DNA from: Sarcocystis neurona
Taxonomy: Eukaryota > Apicomplexa > Conoidasida > Eucoccidiorida > Sarcocystidae
Assembly (NCBI GenBank): GCA_000727475.1
Contig: KL647289.1
Span: 5,880,035 to 5,944,034, forward strand
Reading direction: 5' to 3'
Length of the DNA stretch: 64,000 nt
Shown: positions 13,672 through 25,439 of the stretch, one piece after another
Position numbering within the stretch: the first letter of the stretch is position 1
Layout: each line of letters begins with the position of its first letter
Notes under the pieces: generated by a model
What the model was told of the DNA's origin: nothing
Seen by the model: the letters and a program-made list of their open reading frames with translations, nothing else
Databases searched by the model: none
Program-made: the position numbers and the translations under genes

Positions 13672-14237
13672 NNNNNNNNNNNNNNNNNNNNNNNNNNNNN
13701 NNNNNNNNNNNNNNNNNNNNNNNNNNNNNNNNNNNNNNNNNNNNNNNNNNNNNNNNNNNNNNNNNNNNNNNNNNNNNNNNNNNNNNNNNNNNNNNNNNNN
13801 NNNNNNNNNNNNNNNNNNNNNNNNNNNNNNNNNNNNNNNNNNNNNNNNNNNNNNNNNNNNNNNNNNNNNNNNNNNNNNNNNNNNNNNNNNNNNNNNNNNN
13901 NNNNNNNNNNNNNNNNNNNNNNNNNNNNNNNNNNNNNNNNNNNNNNNNNNNNNNNNNNNNNNNNNNNNNNNNNNNNNNNNNNNNNNNNNNNNNNNNNNNN
14001 NNNNNNNNNNNNNNNNNNNNNNNNNNNNNNNNNNNNNNNNNNNNNNNNNNNNNNNNNNNNNNNNNNNNNNNNNNNNNNNNNNNNNNNNNNNNNNNNNNNN
14101 NNNNNNNNNNNNNNNNNNNNNNNNNNNNNNNNNNNNNNNNNNNNNNNNNNNNNNNNNNNNNNNNNNNNNNNNNNNNNNNNNNNNNNNNNNNNNNNNNNNN
14201 NNNNNNNNNNNNNNNNNNNNNNNNNNNNNNNNNNNNN
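13672..14237. other. Assembly gap (566 N)
   Basis: A run of N. It lies upstream of the dead nucleoporin start and next to a 44-bp tandem repeat. The matching place in unit 2 (about 35,360-35,760) has no gap. Reading frames spanning it are artefacts. Confidence 0.99.
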
Positions 14238-14390
14238 CGGTGGCAAGCAACCACTACACGGAAGCGGAAAGGGAGGAAGCAGCCAGCAGTCAGCGCACGC
14301 CTGCACCACCGCTGTACGCCGTGTACAGGTACGATTCGAGTAAACCATTGATTCGCCGTCTGTGGCATGCAAAAAATGTCGCACAACAAG

Positions 14391-14478
14391 TGGACGAAAA
14401 GTCAACAATGAGGGGCGGCTGCTCAGAGCATATCTGGACGAAAAGTCAACAATGAGGTGCGGCTGCTCAGAACATATC
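14391..14478. repeat. Two-copy tandem repeat, unit 44 bp
   Basis: 14391-14434 and 14435-14478 are nearly identical; both start TGGACGAAAAGTCAACAATG and differ at two positions. It is close to the assembly gap. Confidence 0.9.
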
Positions 14479-15073
14479 TCCCACGCAGCCAACTGAAAAT
14501 GTGAGATAAGAGGAAACATCAAAGCAACGCACCAGGCCAAAAAATCGAAAACCCTGCCTTCGGTTGTTGTGGAAAAAGGAAGCAACTAAATACACGTGGG
14601 ACACAACGCACAAGTCATCCACCCGGAGGTAGACTTTCGAAACAGATTCTGATCGGCACGTACACCGTTGGCGCAAACCTCCTGATAGAACCGGGCCAGG
14701 CTCCCGAGACGGCAGGTGATTGCTCCCCTCCGACCTGCAGAGCAGCGCTGAACGGTCAACGAGTGCGCATCCCACAGCCAAGCAGCATATGTGCCAAGGA
14801 ATCGTCGTAGTCTTTGTCTAGCCTGCTTTGTCATGGAAAGTCGCTTAAAAAACAGCTTGACCACAGTAGCTCCACACCTGCCATCGGCAGACAGGCCCGT
14901 AGTAGTAGAGCGGATCGTATTCGCCGTCGCACGAACACACAATCTTGACCAACACCAGCGGACAGCAAAGCGGGTGTCTCGTGCTCCATACGGACAGACT
15001 GAGGCACCCTTCATGGTTACTGCAGGTTCAAGGGGTATTTCACTATTGCCATCCATCGATATGCAAGCTACGC

Positions 15074-15460
15074 ATGATTTCATGCATGGAAGCGGTCAGG
15101 CGCAGGTGGGCAGACTTGAAGTCGTGGCTTTGCTACGGGGGTTTTCTGGGGATTACGGCGGCTGCTTTATTGCAGTCGAGTTCGTGGAAGTGGACGGAAC
15201 GACCCGTCAGAAGAAAAGTGCCTCTGGTTCGCAAATGCGCCACCGGAGACGGAATTCATCAAGGCGATGCTGCGACACGATGTCAAAGCTACGGAGCATA
15301 TATGCATTACGCGCCGATGAGCAGTCGCCATAATGCGTCAGATAGTGTGACTCGAGAGAGTTACTTGCAGCAAATATTTCGTTGCACCAGCAGACTACAC
15401 GGAAGTCTCTCCAGATCTCTCACACTCTCTGCAGTAAAACGTGTTATCACGGTCCTCTAG
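15074..15460 (+). CDS. Hypothetical protein with signal-peptide-like N-terminus (unit 1)
   Basis: The open frame encodes about 128 residues from ATG 15074. The start is typical of a signal peptide or signal-anchor: a basic stretch (EAVRRRWADLK), then a hydrophobic core (YGGFLGITAAALL), then polar sequence with scattered cysteines. Unit 2 has the aligned sequence at about 39,571, also beginning with ATG, then basic residues, then a hydrophobic core (VIFLCRLSGIMALVL), but it is closed by a stop soon after. Shared placement of ATG, basic region and core in both copies argues for an ancestral secreted or membrane protein. This may be only the first exon. The family is not recognised and function is unknown. 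It may already be a pseudogene. Confidence 0.35.
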   Translation: MISCMEAVRRRWADLKSWLCYGGFLGITAAALLQSSSWKWTERPVRRKVPLVRKCATGDGIHQGDAATRCQSYGAYMHYAPMSSRHNASDSVTRESYLQQIFRCTSRLHGSLSRSLTLSAVKRVITVL

Positions 15461-15639
15461 GGTATTAAGGGTAGTCGCCAACGTCGATTCCGACCAACAT
15501 AGACTGTACGGTAAAGGACGAAACGCAGCCTGTACCGGATTCAACGGACAATGTGATATGCGTCATTATCGGAACTCTGAACAGGTTACACATTCTGACA
15601 GGAGGGATCTACACCATTGCTATTAGGTCCTAGTAACCC

Positions 15640-16540
15640 TAGTAACCAGTTTTCTCATCGCGCGAGACATTGCCTTCCGTGCACCTGCCTGTCCAGGGGC
15701 CCTTCAGGTAAGATTGTTCCTTCCGAACCAGCGTCCGTAGAATTTTTGCATTCTTCTTTTTGATTCGCAAACGTCCGTTTCTGAAGACTCTGCTCTATGC
15801 GAGTGAAGCATAGAGGCCCCCGTTGAACGTATCAATAAATCCCTCTAAATCAAGTGGAACTTCAGGCGCCGCAGGGCATGAAGCGCCCCTTTCTACTTCT
15901 TACAATGCTAAGCGCTCTTCGAGATCCGTACACACTACGCCGAAGGGATATGACCACAGGATGTATTACACGTCGCAGTATCACGTGCGTTGCAGCAAGA
16001 CCGCATTCTACCCGCTCTACAGTGTACGTGCGTCCGCCTAAGTCGTTTCGTTCCTCTGCGTGTTCTGCACCACAAATGTCACAACAGCAGCGTTGGGTTT
16101 CCCTATCTCTCTTAAAGGCACACAAGCGAGAACTTCTGCAAGATCAAATACTCCCTTTTTCCGTTTTAAAGCGGGCGAATGCGTCCATCTCTACCACTTT
16201 GCGTATGAAACAAGGTAACTTTTCCCAGATGCTTGGATGATACGCTTGGTGCATTGTACACGATGAAGTGTCCCCTGTGTACCCAGGTCAAGCCGGACAC
16301 CCTCTTACACATCCACTTTTACAAGCAAGTGATTGCACCTGCATTTGGGTCCTACGAACTAAATGCAAAAACTCAACAAACACTAGCTTATCTCAGCCAT
16401 TCTCAATCAGATTGCCACGCACGCTGCAGAACTGCGGAGTGTATCGCGAGAATCAGGAGCGTGCACTTCCGCTTGATCAAGCCCTCCCCAGTACGAGATG
16501 CCGCTGAACTACAAACTGCAGGATGCTGTTAGTGCATAAG
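15640..16540 (+). pseudogene. Coding remnants following the signal-peptide gene (unit 1)
   Basis: The stretch around 15,890-16,040 keeps a frame also seen at about 40,405-40,555 in unit 2. Both begin TSYNAKR or TSYDAER and are followed by serine, arginine and tyrosine at matching spacing. About 16,240-16,340 matches 40,935-41,020. These are probably later exons of the gene starting at 15,074, now interrupted. No domain is recognised. Confidence 0.4.
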
Positions 16541-17502
16541 AGGGCGCCTGAAAACAAAAATCCGCGTGCTGACAATACCCTTTGATGGCGACAAAGTATA
16601 GAGACGATGCAGCCTCGCCGGTCTTCCAGAGCGCGCAGCCGAATCTGCGTCTCCTACAACGGCCACCAGACACTGTAGGCCACATGTACCACTACGTCTT
16701 CAACAGCCTTCGAGGTGCGAACAGTGTTAACGCTCAAGGCATATGCGTGAGTCATAGGCCTGTGCCGGGATGTTAAAGACTATGAGGCTACAAAAGTGAC
16801 CGTCAAAGCACTCATCGCCGACAAGATTTTCCGACACAGTTCGCAAGCGGTGGCCCCTTGGTGCGGCTTGTTCATACCACAGCCTCCATGTTGTACGCCT
16901 CTCACTTGTCTTTGGAGAGCATAAGCACCGCCCACATTTGCCATCAAGAGACACCGACTATATAATGCGCGGAGGTATTCTGTACCCCCGAGGGCGCGCG
17001 GAAGATCTGGTGATAAATTCCCTCAGCCTCCTCTTACTGCCTGCGGCCAGCCCCTTCACTCAAACCTAAGACGCATGTGCTGCCCGTGGCTAAGATCACT
17101 TATTGTTTCGCAAAAGACATGCAAAATCATTAGATTCGGCTGTTTATCTGGCCGCTCGCTTCGAGCCGGTTGGACTCCGGCGCAACCGCGTGTCCCCACG
17201 AGGTCGCTGACGCGGAAAGTCCGAATGGCTCTCCTCTGGATGAGGTTTTCTTTCAACCATGCTGCTGCGGCTGTTCTGCATGATAGCGGGTGTGCTGGCC
17301 CAGAGCCTGTTGCACATACAATTAGGGGGTTTTTCGGTGCCCGGCTCTTGCGTCAGCTTGCGTCAAAGACGTCCCACTGCATGCGACACAGATCTCCGCA
17401 ATCCTAAAGGCGGCAACCTGGGTTTTGGCCATCTTTCCTACATATTCACAGACCAGTCAACGGCACGTGACCCATACTTTTGTTATCCGGATGCATAAGG
17501 AG

Positions 17503-17534
17503 GAGACTGTCACATATAACAATGTGACAGTCTC
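17503..17534. repeat. Perfect 13-bp hairpin
   Basis: The arm GAGACTGTCACAT at 17503-17515 is followed after 6 bases (17516-17521) by its exact reverse complement at 17522-17534. The flanks continue as imperfect complementarity (AGGAG on the left, CTCTCTCCT on the right). No gene was found beside it. Confidence 0.85.
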
Positions 17535-19784
17535 GCTCTCTCCTGCAGCCGTAGCTGGGTGATACATTAACTGTAGAGAAGTAGGTTCCACATTGTTTTG
17601 CACCACGACCGCAGCGGTGTCTGTTGCTGGCATAGTTTAGCCGAGGGAATTCCAAAACGCGTGACAACGTGCTTGCGGCATACGGGACGGCTGTTTTCCC
17701 CTGTCATTCCGAAATAATTCGATTAGGCACTGCAACACCAGGTGCGGGCGAAACGGTTTCACGTTCAACGTACTGTCGGTTGAAAGGTACATGTGGAACA
17801 TACTGTCGACTCGTGGTGAGACTGACACCGGGAAAAATCTCAAAGACAGTGTCGCGAATTCACACTCGTCTCACCCAAGCTATTTACCGCTGCATCGCCC
17901 ACAGCGTCGCCAACGAATTTTGCAAAATTACATCACACGCAGAATTAATAAAGGTGCCTCCCTTGTGTGAGGGCGGCAAAGAGCTCAAGTGTCATCTGCA
18001 CTGTTGGTAAGAACAAAGCGATTGCTTCTCTTGTTTTCCGTGATCGTGACGATGCTGACCAGATATCTGAAGGAGCTCGCCTCGTCCGCCTGAGCGCAAG
18101 CACTGATGCCACGAAAGGGGCCGGTGTCCTCGACCGCTTTCCGTAGAGAGAATTCTGACACACTTTTCAAATCGTATACACCGCAGGCGCAGCTGTGAGT
18201 TAGGGATGTCGTTCGCTGACGACCATGCTTTTAACTCATTCCCGACAACAGTTGAAGCAGTAAAGCAGCAACTAGCTGCTGGTCTGCTCGTACTCTCCGG
18301 TCTTACGCAGGAATATCCGGTCGGCTTCCCTCTGGCTACTTTTGGGGGAGTAAGGTCACGAACGTCGCTCTCCCGTTGTACAGCGCCTGAATCGCTAGGG
18401 CGCAGCACAGCGTTTCCTGTCAACCACGGACCCGGACGAAGTACTCGCACAGACGAGTATCGTACAGCGGTGGCAGTTTCGTGGCGCCAATACTTGTCAA
18501 TAGCAAGGACAGGACAGTAGTTTTTCATGCCGGCTTAATCGTGGGCAGGAAATGTTCAGACGCACACCCCGGTCCTCGAACCGCGTGGCGAATAGTAGAT
18601 CAATACTGCTTCGTTTTATTCTCGAAAAGTGAGCCACAGCAGCACAGGAGGGACCTTCTGATGATGCAAAGTAAACTTCCCCCTCAGGTTCCTGCATTTG
18701 GAAGCTGTGATTAGTATATGTTGCTGTTTTCAGAATCTTAAGAGAGGCCACCTGTGAAGTCATCAGGGGATGGGATACTCCTCAACTGCAGAGGAGAGGC
18801 TAAGGTGGAAGTATTCCTGGTACAAGGGATGGTGTTGAATTCTGCGGGGTCAGTATGTCGAGGGGCGCCTGATCCATTGCTGATAACATAGGTTTGCCTA
18901 GACACTGGAAGCGTAGATGTGGCTAGAGATCCGCAGACCGTACTACTTCACAGTCAGCGACCGCCTTTGAGTTGGAAGCAAAACCAAGTGTCGACATCGA
19001 AGTCTTCACTTTCTTTTGTCCGCCAAGCGCATTGGTCTCTCTCTCTGTGGTAGTCGAACGCCATCGTTAACGCACTGTTGTCGCTACTGCGTATGCGAGG
19101 AACTAACTTGGTGATGCGCGCAAATCAGCAAGGTAGATGACAGGAGACGTACCCGCATGCGGCAGCAATGGTGCAGCAGGTTGCTTCTGCCCTTGGCATA
19201 TCAGTTCCACTTTACGTGACATTTCCGCGACACCGTTATGACGGCCTGCTTAAAAACACGTTCACCTGCCAAGACAGAGTGACTGATTCGAAAGATCACC
19301 AGTGTCTCTCGACCCCCTTTGCGCGAGTGCATGGGAACGAGACTTGACAACCGGAAGCATGTGCCAGCACGGCTGCAAACGCCACTTTGGTCCACTAATG
19401 CGGATTATTTCGTGGCCGTACCCTGACGCATCAGCGGCTCTAACAGTTAGTCGTTATACTGTACCTGTCGACCATGCTTCGTTGCAGTAGACGAGGGGTT
19501 GCCAAGGACGGCCGCTTGGAACGCCGACGACACCTTATTCTTCCACGTCCATTGAAGTCAGAGAGCAAACAAAACGGGCAGTCGGCACCTGCGTGTATCT
19601 TGAGGTGGTAAAGGTAGACGTGTTGTGGATTTTCTGCTCCAATAACTCGTGAGGAAAGAATACAAGAACAAACACCTTTCCTCTCTTCTGTCAGCTTCTG
19701 AATGAGTGACACAAGTTCTGTATGCGCAGTGGGCCCTGGAAGGCTCTCTTCCTGGACACGTGTAGCCCCACTCCCACAAAGGCG

Positions 19785-19935
19785 CATATATATATATATA
19801 CATATATACGCATACATATGTGTACGTATAAAGGTGTCTGTACATACATCTCTTTTTGTACGTATAGAGGTGACTTTTTGTGAATGTGCATAATGTGCGC
19901 GTATAGAAACGTAGGTGCATATATAAATATATATT
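19785..19935. repeat. TA / TACATA microsatellite-like field
   Basis: A TA run at about 19,787-19,800 grades into degenerate ATACGCATACATATG-like words and ends in another TA-rich run near 19,930. It lies 2 kb before macro copy B. Confidence 0.8.
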
Positions 19936-21960
19936 GACGGTAGAGGCACATGTCTTTTGGGAGTGTCACTCTTAGCCCTGCTGGCGTGCGCGTGGGGCAG
20001 TTTTTTTGCCAGTCTTCGCAGACGTCATGCGCAGACGTGTTTTCATGATCGCAGCAATTCGTCCCTGCAAAACAGTTGTACGACGTATTCAGATGATATC
20101 TCTGCAATTTCTGGTGGCATTGAACAACTGATTTGTCTGTAGGTGGCCTGTTCTAAAGGACATGGTGACATCTCCACTATGCGTGAAAACGTCGCCCACC
20201 AACTTTCATTCAGAGAACTGCACCATTAAGCGATTTCTTTGCAACAAAGGACGACGTATGGCTTGTGTCGTTGCACGATGCGACTGAGTTGAAAAGCCTG
20301 GGAGCACTACAGAAAAGATATTCCACGCGGTACATAAGCCTTTCGTAACCTGTCCGCCATAACCGGCACATTTCTGGCGAATCATAGCTTATTCACGTAG
20401 TTCAACAACCGGATGACACACAAACGTGTACTCTAGGGACGGTCTGCCTTCGTCGTCCTTTGTGATGCGGTAAACTCTGGTCCTAGTGACTGCAATCTGC
20501 AATTATAAACTGTTCGACGCTGTAGATAACTCCCTAGAACACACAGTGTAGGTTATTGCATTAAAAGAACATGCGACGATGCCACCACAATTTTAAGCCC
20601 GCTCTCCGTAGCAACAACTAAGAAGCCGCGGTCCCTACTGCGTACAGAAGAAGCCAGGCTGTCTTTCCAGGCTGCTCGTCTGATAGCTAAGGAGCGAGCC
20701 TACTCGTGCATGAGGCAAGCTGCATACACAGAGTCAATGACACTGTTTTGTGGCAGCTTCTATTGTGCCGGCGGATGAAACACCACACTTCCTTGGTCAA
20801 ACAGGACCTCCCGGTATGTCACGATGTATGAATACCCAAGACTGTTCTCTACGTGGCCTTTTGTCCACCCGTGATGGTAGAGGACGAACAACAAAGGAGG
20901 GCAGTTGGTTTCCAAAATGTTGCTTATCGACGAGACAAGGGACGCAGCATACAGAGGTGAGTTGCTGCGTGTCGCGTGATGACGGTTTTTGCGGTTGGGA
21001 AACAACTGTAGAACTGCAACGCACAGTTCGTGCGCAGCCCGCTGTCGCCCACTCTTCGTTGCACGTGAATCGCGCTTTTCCCCCTCCTACCTGGGGTGCG
21101 GGTGGCGGTTCCCCTCAGGGTCCCTGCCGGAAAGGCTGCCTGAATTTCGCGCATGCAGTTGCACGTAACCGAAAGCGCAGCTACCCTTCCTCCCTAGTCC
21201 TCACAGAGACCCGTTTACAAATGCGGCTTCTCTTCATGGCACGCTTCGAATACTTCCGAGTTGGTCGAAGCAGAAGGAGCACAAGGGAATACATACGTCA
21301 CCATCGGTGAGCCCGATGCTGTGGGACGGCAGAGCTGGACAATGCGGAAGCCGAAGTGTCTACTGGCCACATGGTGGAGAGCTCACAACACTGCGGGCAC
21401 TGTGGATTTTGTAACAAAAGAGCAAGTTTAGTCAGAAAGGTAACGCACCACTGACACACTCATTTGTTCTGGCTGCGAGTGAAAGTCCGCAGTGCTTCCA
21501 GCAAACACAGCAGCGAGGGCGCCACCGGCGAAGAAAACGCCCAACGGAGAAATCGACACGACCATTACGTATGAGGCCGCTTGCACACCCCCTTTAGGCA
21601 CAGACACCGCTTCACAACATCAACAACCTGCGTCGGTATGTTTTATTGGTAGTGAAAAGACAGCATGCGATGGACCGCGCGAGCAATAGCTAATTCTCCC
21701 CACTTACACGTAAGCACTACTCACGACAACAATGGCTGCTGTCCCGTTTTCACGTCCCTCACTCACCTTCGCAAACACGGATAAACGTGTTTTCAAGATC
21801 GGCATTTTAGTCGACTCCGGAACTAGAAAGTTGTTCTGTTTTTTCTTCTCCCTAATGAGTAGTGGAGCCTTTTATTGTTCGTCGTGCCGCCTGCCTGAAA
21901 TTTATAAAGTCTGTTTGCGAAGAACGCGGTGAGAAACACGTGGCGGTGAATTTCGTCTAC

Positions 21961-23760
21961 ATGTGTAGCACGAGTAGGACCACGTCACGGTCTACGCCCA
22001 GTGACGCGTGCCAGCGATCTCAAGTGGCAAAAGCACGCACTCGCAAACGGCATAAGGCCTTATGCTCGCCAGTTGCGTTCGCGTGCATCGCGCTTTTTTC
22101 GGCCACTTTAGTTACGGTGTACTTGTGGGGAAATGAAAGAGTTCCGGTTCCGGCCCCTCCTGGCGGCGGCTTGCGACCGTCACTTGTTCAGGGCGCTGTT
22201 GACGTAGACTCTGTGACAGAAATTCTTCCGAGCGCTGAAGACGGCGGCAGCGCGCCTGCGCGTTCCATCGCAGAGCGTCCTCCTTCAGAGATCGTCAAGC
22301 CCTCAGAAGTACCTCTTACACCGTCGAATGTATATTTTGAACCCCCTTCGATTGAACGTATGTACACCAGATTGTCTTCTCTAGGTGGACTGTCGGTAGT
22401 CTTCAGTAAACAATCCAAAAGGATTCCCGCAGTCGCGCACAACCCACACGCAACAGAAAACACCGCGTTGATAATTCCAGGAAATGCCGCGTTATCGATT
22501 GGCGGCACAGGAGTCAACGGCGCAGTAGGAGCAGCGCTGCTGAGGCAGGCGTTGGGACACAGTGTAACGTACACCCCATTGAAGCTGCGTGAAGCGACTG
22601 CGCGTCTCCACCGCAGAGCTTTGGAGTTGGCCCTGACGCGCAGGAGGGGTCACTTGGTGACAATCCAAGATGACTATGGCAACCAGACTCATCCTACAAG
22701 GCAAATATTCACGTTCCTCCGTGCAGCAGAGCCTCCGTGGAACCGTGACACCGTCGGCCAACGAGCAGGCCTGGTACTCCTGGATAAGTTGAAGCTAGAC
22801 TATGCTCTCTCTGGAAACCCCCACAACCGCTTCCTGCTCTACGTCGTGCCCCCGAATGGGAGAGCAGAAGATGCAGACTTCTACCGAGCCTGTGAGGACA
22901 CGTCACCCTGTTGAGCTTTTAATACTCACACGCACTCGGCACGTAATCACAGCGTCACCGAAGCACACCCATTCACAGTGTCATTAATACTAGATGGGCA
23001 CTCCGACACTCACGCGGTACATTGCTGTGATTCTCCTCTTCACGCTCGGCTGCTTTTTACCCTCCCGGCTCCGACGAACGTATTGATTTCACGCTTGTGA
23101 TACTGCCAAGGTTGTTGCGATGTTCGTAGCCGTAGATGCACACGTACAGCTGGGAACGGACCCTTAAACTCCAGCAGCCCGGAAAGTGCTCGCACGAGTG
23201 TGTGCGTAGTGCCTAACACTCCTACGTATTAAAAATTACCCAAGGATTCATTTTGGAGAAATAGAAGTCTGTCCTTTGTAAAATGCGAACGTTACGTGGG
23301 TATTTCGAAGGAGGTGGATCCTTACGTTCGGTGAGATCAAGGTCACGAACCTCGTGATACACACGGACAAGTACAGTTTTCACTGGTCGTTCTTTTCGCA
23401 GACACCCGAACAATTATGGATGCTTTACGTCTCGTAAAAGCATACAATAAGAGAAACAGTGGACGCGAGGTGAGGCGTATCCGACTGCCTCCATTTTGGA
23501 CAGGAAGGAGTGCGCAGGGGCGAACGCTTCGTCGTATTGCGCTGCACTGCTTGCAGACCCTCCGGATCGCCGCAGGGCGGGGATTGACTGCAGGGCTCAC
23601 CATAGAACTTCTTGATGACGCAGAACGTTCGTTTGCACTTGCAGCTAAAATGCTCGAAGATCGCGCCTTGCGTTCGCTATGGAATCAGCGCATGCAGCGC
23701 GGGAGCGGGCAAGGTACATCCGCGTCGATTTCTCAAGTCGACCGCTCAAATCCATCCTGA
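21961..23760 (+). CDS. Membrane-anchored divergent macro-domain protein, copy B (intact)
   Basis: Exons 21961-22891 and 23402-23760 join in phase 1 (donor T/GTGAGG, acceptor TCGCAG/AC) to give 429 residues. Residues 1-34 are basic and polar, 35-56 form one hydrophobic segment (type II signal-anchor likely), 60-150 are a proline/acidic linker, and about 150-400 match a macro domain. The landmarks are: strand TALIIPGNAA where known members have the IVNAAN strand, glycine loop GGTGVNGAVG (181-190), strand FLLYVVPPNG (291-300) in the place of VIHTVGP, helix FYRAY...DALRLVKAYN (307-326), LPPFWTG..AQG in the place of FPAISTGI (339-350), and LTIELLDDAE (376-385) in the place of the last strand. Macro domains bind ADP-ribose or its derivatives. 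Here the NAAN asparagines are largely replaced, and about 60 extra residues sit between glycine loop and central strand, so binding or hydrolysis may be lost or changed. ATG 21961 was chosen because copy C keeps an ATG at the same place. Confidence 0.8.
22892..23401 (+). other. Intron of macro copy B
   Basis: 510 bases from GTGAGG to TCGCAG, supported by restoring the helix FYRAY...DAL across the join. Copy A has the same boundaries with 522 bases. Confidence 0.75.
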
Positions 23761-24358
23761 AGATCTACACACTTGAGGCACACAGCGCGCCGCAACAGCT
23801 AAACAAGTAATTGCGACACAGGGTGTGGGATGCCTCACGGTTCGAAGCGCAGAACTGGGAGCCATGTCCGTGTGACCGTGATTAAAATCCAGTAAAATGG
23901 GACGCTGCGGCCGGAAAACGTACAACAACGTCGTAATCGGGCTTCTTTACGTAGGAGGGGCGATTCCTTGTGATTAAGTCCTGCCTCACGTAAGCGGTTC
24001 ATGCGTCTACGTTCTTGACGACTCTCACTGCAGCCTTCTGCTTTTCCTACGTAAGTGCGCCGCGCGTAGTGAGGCATTCGACCACCTGCGCAGCGTCACG
24101 CTCTTGTATCACGCCCACGTGGTGTTGACGTCAGGAATAGGGACGGAGGAAAGCAATCCAGTGGAAGGCAGAAGGTGTTGAAATGAAGGGGCGTTAACTA
24201 GACGGATATCATCCAGTGATAGAAGTATCTGCATGCATACACAAGGCTACCTTACCGCAAATTCTTGAAAATGCCAACGTAAACTGTTGACATCAAGAAG
24301 TCTTTGTGATCCACTGCGACGCAGAAAGAAAGATAGAAGCCCACTTTGGACAGCATTA

Positions 24359-24619
24359 TCATTGGTATTTCGTATACAGGAGAAAAACCGGAATGAAATG
24401 TTGCCCTACTCCTCGCATGAATGCAGTTATCACGTTATGAAACAAAAATAGAAGGTATGTCCACAAGTGGCAGTTTTTCGTCAACTCCTTACGCTTCCGT
24501 CTCTGTTCTTCCGTTCCGTGTACGACGTCATGCAGCTGCCTCTCTAGTGTGCTCAATTGGCTTCCCTCTGTAGAACTATTACCTGTTACATGAAACACCA
24601 AGCACGACAGTGGAGACAC
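24359..24619 (-). pseudogene. Small membrane-segment ORF, unit 2 copy
   Basis: A minus-strand frame of 86 codons. It shares with the unit-3 frame at 45,767-46,081 the pattern STE..., LSTLERQLH, a glycine-threonine-glutamate triplet, a run of basic residues, and then a hydrophobic segment (LWTYLLFLF here, MWIFAYFFFLL there). Agreement of a minus-strand frame between two diverged copies suggests it once coded. A short coiled coil followed by a membrane segment recalls the C-terminus of p24-family cargo receptors or a SNARE, but similarity is too short to assign. Flanking exons were not identified, and unit 1 lacks this part. Confidence 0.35.
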
Positions 24620-25439
24620 AGTAATATTCCCTCACACATCGCATCTGTTCTGTTCACCTGGTGGCCTGCCGTACACCCAGCAGAATCGCTGGGCTCTGGG
24701 CAACAAGCGGGACTCTTTGAATACTGTGGCGTACTTCGCCTGTGTCGTGCACAGATGCCCCGAATTGTTCGTAAGAGAATTACCGTAGGTACGTCTCTAC
24801 CGACGCCGATCGACGCGTAACAAGTTCATTCGCAGGCGCACCCCGGAGCGCGGTCTATTTGAAAAGGACGCATTGTCATCTCACAAACAGCACTACCCCC
24901 TGCACTGTGACAACGTCTTGCGAAACAGACAGCCACATTCTCGCGAGGCGTGTTGAGGGCTCTGCGACCGCTTGCTGAGGTGCAGTTTCCATTGTTGGAT
25001 CGCAGGTAATATTTAAAATTACAACTCCTGCAGGGCGGTTGTGTTTCCCAGGCTCTTCACGTTGGACGGAACTGGAAGCACCAGCATCACAATTGTCGCG
25101 CAGCAATATTTTGACATCGTCGTCTTTGGTGGAACTATTGGGCAGAAACCACAGTTGAGGCTCACAGCGTAGAGCAGTTGTCCGAGCGACTCACAGGAGC
25201 GGCGGTGTGTGGGCTGCAGCAGCAGGCAGTTCAGGACGGAGGGGCAGCACTTCAGGAAGCAGCAAACTGCACTCCTGATCAGTTCGCCACCAAAGTAACT
25301 TGCCAGCTAAACACCATCCCCGCTGAAAAATGATAAAGGGCACGCCAAACCAAGATCGGGTGCTGAAGCAAATGGACTATCCATTGACATCTGCCGTTGT
25401 TTGATGAGGCTTAGGTGCGCAGCGACTTAGAAAAAGGAC

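Larger units (their letters stand above)
16540..21590. other. Long region without a supported gene, end of unit 1
   Basis: Frames are short or overlap on both strands, and I could not match most of this stretch to 41.6-43 kb. The longest plus-strand frame is about 20,750-21,310 (186 codons from a GTG), cysteine- and proline-rich with no known motif; I treat it as unsupported. A perfect hairpin lies at 17,503-17,534. A TA/CATA microsatellite-like field covers 19,785-19,935. Confidence 0.4.

Noticed and set aside
13148..14585. Several 220-410 codon frames on both strands across this region
   Set aside because: They are open only because the 566-base run of N has no stop codons; the real sequence on either side belongs to the dead nucleoporin copy and its upstream DNA.
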